NCBI RefSeq assembly: GCF_900108335.1
Contig: NZ_FNVT01000014.1
Location: 62,001-126,000 of the forward strand
Direction: 5' to 3'
DNA: 64,000 nucleotides
Source of the DNA: Nonomuraea solani
GTDB lineage: Bacteria; Actinomycetota; Actinomycetes; Streptosporangiales; Streptosporangiaceae
Shown here: positions 56,020 through 61,532 of the stretch, in pieces
How positions within the stretch are numbered: the stretch's first letter is position 1
Layout of the letters: each line of letters opens with the position of its first letter
Translations under genes and position numbers: made by a program
Notes under the pieces: model-generated
Told to the model about the DNA's origin: nothing
The model's database searches: none
What the model saw: the letters and a program-made list of their open reading frames with translations, nothing else

Positions 56020-57261
56020 GTGGCACGCGCCGGCAAGGGCGGTGACGCGGTGCTCTGCTCGTTCTGCGGGAAGAGCCAGAAGGACGTGCGCAAGCTGATC
56101 GCGGGCCCGCCGTCCGTCTACATCTGCGACGAATGTGTGGGCCTGTGCAACGAGCTCGTCGCGGAGGAGGAAGGACCGGCCGGCGCCCCCGAGGCCCTGC
56201 CCCGGCCGCGCGAGATCCACGACTTCCTCGACCGGTACGTCATCGGCCAGGACCACGCCAAACGGGCCCTGTCGGTGGCGGTCTACAACCACTACAAGCG
56301 GGTACGTTCGCGCGCGGACGTCGAGCTCGGCAAGTCCAACATCCTGCTGCTCGGCCCCACGGGCAGCGGCAAGACGCACCTGGTGCAGACGCTCGCCCGG
56401 ATGCTCGGCGTGCCGTTCGCCGTCGCCGACGCCACCGCCCTCACCGAGGCCGGCTACGTCGGCGACGACATCGAGACCCTGCTGCTCAAGCTCGTCCAGG
56501 CCGCCGGCTGGGACCTGGACAAGGCCGCGACCGGCATCGTCTACATCGACGAGATCGACAAGATCGCCCGCAAGGGCGCCAACCCGTCGATCACCCGCGA
56601 CGTCTCCGGCGAGGGCGTCCAGCAGGGGCTGCTGACGATCCTGGAGGGCACGGTCGCCTCCGTGCCGCCGCAGGGCGGCAGGAAGCACCCCCACCAGGAC
56701 TTTCTCCAGCTCGACACCACGAACGTGCTGTTCATCGCGGGCGGCGCGTTCGCCGGTCTGGAAGAGATCATCGAGCGGCGGCTCGCGCGCCGCTCCGCAG
56801 GGTTCGGCGCCGCGCCGCGCGCCGCCGCCGACGATCCGCTGTCCCTGGTGATGCCGCAGGACCTGGTGCAGTACGGGCTGATCCCCGAGCTCACCGGCCG
56901 CCTGCCGGTGGTGACGACGCTGCGGCCGCTGGACGAGGCGGCGCTGACGCGGATGCTCACCGAGCCGCGCAACGCGCTGGTCAAGCAGTATCAGCGGCTG
57001 TTCGAGCTCGACGGGGTGGAGCTGGAGTTCGACGACGGCGCCCTGGCGGCCGTGGCCGAGCAGGCGCTGCTGCGCCGCACCGGCGCCAGGGCGGCCCGCG
57101 CGATCCTGGAGGAGGTGCTGCTCAACATCATGTACGAGGTCCCGAGCCGGGACGACGTGGCCCGCGTCGTGATCACCCGCGAGACGGTGCTCGGCAACGT
57201 CAACCCGACCCTCGTGCCCCGGGACCGGCGTGACGGTGAGCGCCGCAGGAAGTCAGCCTGA
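56020..57261 (+). CDS. clpX: ClpX-type AAA+ unfoldase, second-type paralogue
   Basis: 413 residues, GTG start. Zinc finger CSFCGKSQKDVRKLIAGP...YICDECVGLCNEL, Walker A GPTGSGKT, pore loop GYVGDD, Walker B IVYIDEIDKI, RKHPHQDFLQLDTTNVLFI, GLIPELTGRLPV. The ClpP-docking loop, LGF in mycobacterial ClpX, reads AGF here (near residue 261), and the linker RAAADDP is shorter. No clpP is near; it follows a P450. The altered loop may weaken ClpP binding, leaving a specialised unfoldase. Symbol refers to the family. Confidence 0.88.
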   Translation: MARAGKGGDAVLCSFCGKSQKDVRKLIAGPPSVYICDECVGLCNELVAEEEGPAGAPEALPRPREIHDFLDRYVIGQDHAKRALSVAVYNHYKRVRSRADVELGKSNILLLGPTGSGKTHLVQTLARMLGVPFAVADATALTEAGYVGDDIETLLLKLVQAAGWDLDKAATGIVYIDEIDKIARKGANPSITRDVSGEGVQQGLLTILEGTVASVPPQGGRKHPHQDFLQLDTTNVLFIAGGAFAGLEEIIERRLARRSAGFGAAPRAAADDPLSLVMPQDLVQYGLIPELTGRLPVVTTLRPLDEAALTRMLTEPRNALVKQYQRLFELDGVELEFDDGALAAVAEQALLRRTGARAARAILEEVLLNIMYEVPSRDDVARVVITRETVLGNVNPTLVPRDRRDGERRRKSA

Positions 57262-58020
57262 GGACCCGGCGTCCGGGCCGGCGAACATGCGGCAGATCGG
57301 GACGGTGGGCGGCCCGGCGGTGGCGGCGTACGGCTCGCTGTCGTCCCGCGGCGCGTAGCCGAGCTTCCTGGCCGAGGCGATGTCCCAGTGCCGCCGGGTG
57401 TTGGCCGACATGCCGAAGTGCACGCTCCACCCGGGGCCGGCCGTCAGCGCGGCCAGCATCAGGGCGCCGGCGTCGCGGTCCGACAGCCACATGCCGAGGT
57501 ATCGCGCCTCGGCCAGGGAGTAGCCGGTCGCGCCGAGGCGCAGGCCCACCACGGACGCGCCGGTCAGCTCGGCGTGCAGGCGGCCCTGGGTTTCGACGAT
57601 CACCTTGCTGAGGCCGTACGAGCAGCAGGGGCGCGGCTCCCACGCGGGATCGACCGGGCGGTGCTCGGGCCGGTTGTACTCGCCCATCGCGTGCACCGAG
57701 CTGGCCAGCACGATCCGCGGCACGTCGTGCGCGGCGGCGGCGTCCAGGACGCGGCGGGTGAGCGCCACGTTGGCGCGGAAGACCTCCTCCCAGTCCGCGG
57801 CCGTGCGTGGGTCGGCGGCCAGGTGCACGAGCCCGGACGCGCCGGCCAGCGCCTCTTCCGCCGTCCCGGGCTCGCTCAGGTCGCCGATCAGGACGTCCTC
57901 GCCGGGCAGCGTGTCGCCGGGCGTGCGATCCACGACGCGCAGCGGGTACGCCTCCAGCAGCGCGGGCCGTACCAGCCTGCCCACGCGCCCGAACCCGCCG
58001 GTGATCACCACAGGTCCCAT
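57253..58020 (-). CDS. NAD-dependent epimerase/dehydratase (extended SDR)
   Basis: 255 residues, ATG. Nucleotide-binding VVITGGFGRVGRLVRPALL, IGDLSEP, catalytic Ser in IVLASSVHAMGEYNRPEH and YGLSK (Tyr-x-x-x-Lys). GATGYSLAEARYLGMWLSDRDAG fits the uronate-dehydrogenase-like branch. Likely oxidises or epimerises a sugar acid. Overlaps the convergent clpX-like gene by 9 bp. Confidence 0.87.
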   Translation of the reverse strand: MGPVVITGGFGRVGRLVRPALLEAYPLRVVDRTPGDTLPGEDVLIGDLSEPGTAEEALAGASGLVHLAADPRTAADWEEVFRANVALTRRVLDAAAAHDVPRIVLASSVHAMGEYNRPEHRPVDPAWEPRPCCSYGLSKVIVETQGRLHAELTGASVVGLRLGATGYSLAEARYLGMWLSDRDAGALMLAALTAGPGWSVHFGMSANTRRHWDIASARKLGYAPRDDSEPYAATAGPPTVPICRMFAGPDAGSSG

Positions 58021-58072
58021 GGCCCCCCGTTCCTCCCACCGAATCTATTCCGCCCCGCCCTTTCCGATAAGC

Positions 58073-58086
58073 CATGAAATTTCATG
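58073..58086. promoter_or_regulatory. Perfect palindrome CATGAAATTTCATG
   Basis: Fourteen-base perfect dyad in the 197-bp divergent region between the SDR gene and the RTX gene, 53 bp from the SDR start. AT-rich against the background; candidate operator. Confidence 0.6.
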
Positions 58087-58217
58087 CCCATTCGGCTTGT
58101 GCGTATTTTGACCTATTCCGCGGCCCGCTCCGGCGCGCCCACTGGCTCGCAAGGACGCCGGCGGTGGGAGACAGGGGGCCGGCGAGGCATCGGGGGATCC
58201 ACGAAGGGGACCGGCAG

Positions 58218-59108
58218 ATGGGCAGCGGCAGCACGCGGAAGATCGGGGCCATCGCGGTGGTGGCCGGGCTGGCGGCGGCGGCGCAGGTCGCGCTGGCCGT
58301 GCCGTCGCACGCGAACACGGGGGCGGGGGTGTCGGGGGGCATCCTCACGGTCACGGCGCAGGCCGGAATCGCCAACAGGATCACGATCGGCGCCCTGCCG
58401 AACGGGGACGTGGTGGTCACCGACACCGCCGACCCGGTCACGGCGGGGGCGGGGTGCGCGCAGACCGCGGCCAACACCGTGACCTGCGCGGGCGTCACGG
58501 GCATCGTGGTGGACGTGGGCGACCTCGACGACAAGGCCGCCAACGGGTCCACCCTGCCGTCCCGGCTCCTGGGCGGGCCCGGCGCGGACTCGCTGCGCGG
58601 CGGCGGGGGCAACGACCGGATCACCGGCGGGCCGGGCGACGACGACCTGTTCGGGGAAGGTGGTAACGACATGTTCCCGGCGGACGCGGTGGTGGACGGG
58701 GCCGACGACGTCCTGGGCGGGCCTGGGATCGCCGACGAGGCGACCTATCAGGCCCGCGGCGTCGGCGTACGGGCCTCCGCGGACGGCGACCCTGGCGACG
58801 GCGAGCCGGGGGAGGGGGACAACCTGGGCAACGACGTGGAGAACGTCACCGGCACCTTCTTCAACGACGAGCTCATCGGCAACATCAGCGGAAACCTCCT
58901 GCTCGGCCAGGCCGGCGACGACCGGCTCATCGGCCACGCGGCCGACGACACGCTGGTGGGCGGTCCGGGGGCGGACGCCCTGTTCGGGGCCGACGGCGCG
59001 GACCGCCTGCTCGCCAGGGACAACGTCATGGGCAACGACACCCTGACCGGCGGGGCGGGCATCGACTTCTGCGACGCCGACCCCCTCGACCCGCTATTCA
59101 CCTGCTGA
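58218..59108 (+). CDS. Secreted RTX/hemolysin-type calcium-binding protein
   Basis: 296 residues. Signal peptide (IGAIAVVAGLAAAAQVALA, cleavage near SHA-N). Nonapeptide RTX repeats: LGGPGADSLRGGGGNDRITGGPGDDDLFGEGGND, then IGNISGNLLLGQAGDDRLIGHAADDTLVGGPGADALFGADGADRL. These bind Ca2+ outside the cell. Two Cys pairs suggest a disulfide. The passenger function is unknown. The stop region is duplicated directly (59096-59129) and followed by a strong terminator. Confidence 0.88.
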   Translation: MGSGSTRKIGAIAVVAGLAAAAQVALAVPSHANTGAGVSGGILTVTAQAGIANRITIGALPNGDVVVTDTADPVTAGAGCAQTAANTVTCAGVTGIVVDVGDLDDKAANGSTLPSRLLGGPGADSLRGGGGNDRITGGPGDDDLFGEGGNDMFPADAVVDGADDVLGGPGIADEATYQARGVGVRASADGDPGDGEPGEGDNLGNDVENVTGTFFNDELIGNISGNLLLGQAGDDRLIGHAADDTLVGGPGADALFGADGADRLLARDNVMGNDTLTGGAGIDFCDADPLDPLFTC

Positions 59109-59129
59109 GAACATTCACCTGCTGAGAAC
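59096..59129. repeat. 17-bp tandem duplication spanning a stop codon
   Basis: ATTCACCTGCTGAGAAC occurs twice back to back. The first copy contains the last codons and TGA of the RTX gene; the second lies just outside it. Confidence 0.85.
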
Positions 59130-59130
59130 G

Positions 59131-59168
59131 CCGGCCGCCCGGACGGATGCTCCCGTCCGGGCGGCCGG
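59131..59168. terminator. Strong bidirectional hairpin terminator
   Basis: CCGGCCGCCCGGACGG and CCGTCCGGGCGGCCGG are perfect 16-base complements around ATGCTC. It lies between the RTX gene and the convergent membrane gene. Confidence 0.88.
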
Positions 59169-59246
59169 AGCCTCAGAGCGCCGGGGCGGCCCGGGGCCCT
59201 CGGCGTCCTGAGGCTCGATCGGGCGCGAGGCCCGGGTGGCTTGGGC

Positions 59247-59310
59247 CCCGCACACCAGAAGACCCGCACACCAGAAGACCCGCACACCAGAAGACCCGCG
59301 CACCTGAAGA
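59247..59310. repeat. 16-bp tandem repeat, four copies
   Basis: CCCGCACACCAGAAGA at 59247, 59263 and 59279, with a diverged copy at 59295. The array ends one base before the stop codon of the minus-strand membrane gene at 59312. Confidence 0.88.
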
Positions 59311-59311
59311 G

Positions 59312-59905
59312 CTATCCGGCCAGTTTCTCGACCGGTTGTCCCGCGTCGGGCGTCCCGTCGCCCCAGGTGCCCGCCCCGAGCACCACGCCCCGCCGCAGGA
59401 TCTCGACCGTGACGAACTGCGCCCGCCGCGGATGACGCTCGACCTGGACCGCGGTCGCGTAGCAGGCCGCCGCGATTTCCCCGGCGAACGCCTCGAAGTC
59501 CTCGGCGCAAATCCCGGCCCGGAGCAGAATGAAAGCTCTTTCCCCGAGGTCCGTCGGCGTTATCCAGAGGACCAGCGGAATTCGGCCCTTTCGCGTGTGC
59601 ATCGACGTCTCCAGGCACACCCGCTGCAGCCGGTGCCGGGAGAACAGGCACCAGAAGTGCCGCGCGATCCATTTGCGGCCCGCCGGCAGCGTGGCGGGCA
59701 CGGAGACGCTCCCCGCGAGCGCGATCGGCGCCCACCACAGGCCCTTGCCGGCCGCCCCCGCCATCACCACGACCGCCGCGGCGGCCAGGGCGAACAGCAC
59801 GATCTCGGTCCGCCAGCGCCACAGCACGACGACGAGGCCCGTCCCCAGGCCCGGCCGCAGGTCGTCGAGCACGTACGGGTTGCGGCGCATGTTACGTGCG
59901 TCCAT
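59312..59905 (-). CDS. Membrane protein of unknown function with cytoplasmic domain
   Basis: 197 residues, ATG 59905. Two hydrophobic segments (EIVLFALAAAAVVVMAGAAG and APIALAGSVSVPATLPAG) are followed by a soluble domain: HRLQRVCLETSMHTRKGRIPLVLWITPTDLGERAFILLRAGICAEDFEAFAGEIAAACYATAVQVERHPRRAQFVTVEILRR. The pattern is reminiscent of small accessory proteins found near actinobacterial conjugation/translocation genes, but no FtsK/TraB gene is present here. Function unknown. Confidence 0.65.
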   Translation of the reverse strand: MDARNMRRNPYVLDDLRPGLGTGLVVVLWRWRTEIVLFALAAAAVVVMAGAAGKGLWWAPIALAGSVSVPATLPAGRKWIARHFWCLFSRHRLQRVCLETSMHTRKGRIPLVLWITPTDLGERAFILLRAGICAEDFEAFAGEIAAACYATAVQVERHPRRAQFVTVEILRRGVVLGAGTWGDGTPDAGQPVEKLAG

Positions 59906-59911
59906 GTCGGA

Positions 59912-60187
59912 TCAACCCCCGGAGCCGGAACACACGGGCCTGCTGTCGGCACTGGTTCTGTCGGCACTGGTTCTGTCAGCACTGGTCGCGTCGGCGAGCC
60001 GGGCGGCCTTGAGCGCGTCGAAGCGCGGGTCGCGATACCGCCGGGAGCCGAACCCCGTCTTGGTGACCGTCCATCCGTACTGGCGGGCACGCTCGTCCTG
60101 ACCGGCGCAGAGCGCCCGGTCGGCGCGGGTCGGCAACGCGCTGATCCTGGACCTGATTCGCGATGACCGCTCGGTGACGTGAAGCAT
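59912..60187 (-). CDS. Small basic protein of unknown function
   Basis: 91 residues from ATG 60187, 6 bp before the membrane protein gene. Sequence MLHVTERSSRIRSRISALPT then ARQYGWTVTKTGFGSRRYRDPRFDALKAARL. The C-terminal tail ATSADRTSADRTSAD comes from a 15-bp tandem repeat (59946-59990). It probably forms a two-gene unit with the membrane gene. The 60188-60397 gap upstream shows no gene; it is less GC-rich and must hold promoters for both directions. Confidence 0.6.
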   Translation of the reverse strand: MLHVTERSSRIRSRISALPTRADRALCAGQDERARQYGWTVTKTGFGSRRYRDPRFDALKAARLADATSADRTSADRTSADSRPVCSGSGG

Positions 60188-60397
60188 TTCGGCCACCACT
60201 CCCCCTCCATTGTCGTCCTAGCTGAAACCCCTCATATCTCTCTCGCAGGTTCACTGCCGTTGTGGTCAGTTTCCTCCGCGCCCGCTATTCGAGCGATAAA
60301 GCTGGCTTCCGCATTCATGGTTCGGTTTTCCTCACTCGCGGGTGCGAGCGGAATGCCGCGTATTGAGTGTCCGGGGGGCGGGGACTACGGTTTGGTG

Positions 60398-61084
60398 GTG
60401 ACGCCGTTGCGGATAGTGATCGCCGAGGACAATCTGCTGGTGCGGGCCGGCATTCAGGCTCTGATCGCCACGGAGGCCGATGTCGAGGTCATCGGGGTCT
60501 GCTCGGGCTACGACGCGCTGATGACCACGGTCGGCGTGGAGCGGCCCGACGTCGTCGTCACGGACATCCGCATGCCGCCGACCCTGACCGACGAGGGGAT
60601 CAGGGCGGCCACGACGATGCGCGCCACGCATCCCGAGGTGGCGGTGCTCGTCCTGTCGCAGTTTCTCGATCCCGGCTATCTGCTGGCCCTGATCGCGCAG
60701 GGGAGCAGCAGGCGCGGCTACCTGCTGAAGGAGCGCATCGCCGCGCCCGGCGAGCTGGTCAGCGCGGTGCGCACGGTCGCCTCCGGAGGCTCGTTCATCG
60801 ATTCCGTGGTCGTCGACTCGCTGGTGTCGGCCAAGACGCGCAACGAGGCGGGCGCCATGCGGCAGCTCACGCCCCGGGAGCGGGAGACGCTCGCCGAGGT
60901 GGCCGCCGGGCGGTCCAACCTGGCCATCGCGGCCGGCTTCGGGGTGTCGGAGCGGGCGGTGGAGAAGTACATCAACTCGATCTTTCTCAAGCTGGGCCTG
61001 CGCGGGGATCGGGACACCAACCGGCGGGTCAAGGCGGTGCTCATGTTCCTGGATTCCGGGGCTGCCGCCAACAGTGGGAGATAG
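60398..61084 (+). CDS. LuxR/NarL-type response regulator
   Basis: 228 residues from the second of two adjacent GTG codons (60395/60398). Receiver: IVIAEDNLLVRAGIQAL, phosphoacceptor Asp in VVVTDIRMPP, Ser in VLVLSQF, Lys in YLLKERI. LuxR helix-turn-helix: LTPRERETLAEVAAGRSNLAIAAGFGVSERAVEKYINSIFLKLGL. First gene of an operon with a receiver-only protein and a double histidine kinase. DNA targets unknown. Confidence 0.9.
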   Translation: MTPLRIVIAEDNLLVRAGIQALIATEADVEVIGVCSGYDALMTTVGVERPDVVVTDIRMPPTLTDEGIRAATTMRATHPEVAVLVLSQFLDPGYLLALIAQGSSRRGYLLKERIAAPGELVSAVRTVASGGSFIDSVVVDSLVSAKTRNEAGAMRQLTPRERETLAEVAAGRSNLAIAAGFGVSERAVEKYINSIFLKLGLRGDRDTNRRVKAVLMFLDSGAAANSGR

Positions 61085-61100
61085 GGCCGGGAGATTAGGG

Positions 61101-61532
61101 ATGGTGGCACCACCGACAGAGTGCCGATCGGGTGCGACGATCAGCCTTGTGGAGCAACACCTCGTGCGGGTTCTGGTGGTGGACGATCTGCCGTCGTTCC
61201 GCCGGGCCGTGGCCGGCGTGATCGCCGTGGTGGAGGGGTTCGAGCTGGCGGGGGAGGCGGCCAGCGGCGAGGAGGCCCTGGGCTTTCTCGAGGACCACAA
61301 CGTCGCAATGGTGCTGATGGACGTGAACATGCCCGGCATGGGCGGCCTCGAGGCGGCGCGGCAGATCAGGAGCTGGCATCCGGAGGTCCAGGTGGTCCTG
61401 CTGTCCGTCAACAACACCGAGGATCTGCCTCGTGACGCGATGGTGATGGGGGCCCGCTATCGGCCCAAGGACCGCTTCGGCCCCGACGAACTGGAGGCGT
61501 TGTGGAGCGACGGGGGCCGATCCGGCTCTTAG
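61101..61532 (+). CDS. Single-domain response regulator (receiver only)
   Basis: 143 residues from ATG 61101; a GTG at 61150 is an alternative. Receiver features: VLVVDDLPSFRRAVAGVI, phosphoacceptor Asp in VLMDVNMPGMGGLEAARQI, Ser in VVLLSVNN and Lys in YRPKDRF. No output domain. It may serve as a phosphate sink or relay between the duplicated kinase and the LuxR regulator. Its last 31 bp overlap the kinase gene start. Confidence 0.85.
   Translation: MVAPPTECRSGATISLVEQHLVRVLVVDDLPSFRRAVAGVIAVVEGFELAGEAASGEEALGFLEDHNVAMVLMDVNMPGMGGLEAARQIRSWHPEVQVVLLSVNNTEDLPRDAMVMGARYRPKDRFGPDELEALWSDGGRSGS

Noticed and set aside
54160..56694. 844-residue minus-strand ORF
   Set aside because: Antisense to the P450, OmpA-like and ClpX genes, all of which have clear motifs.
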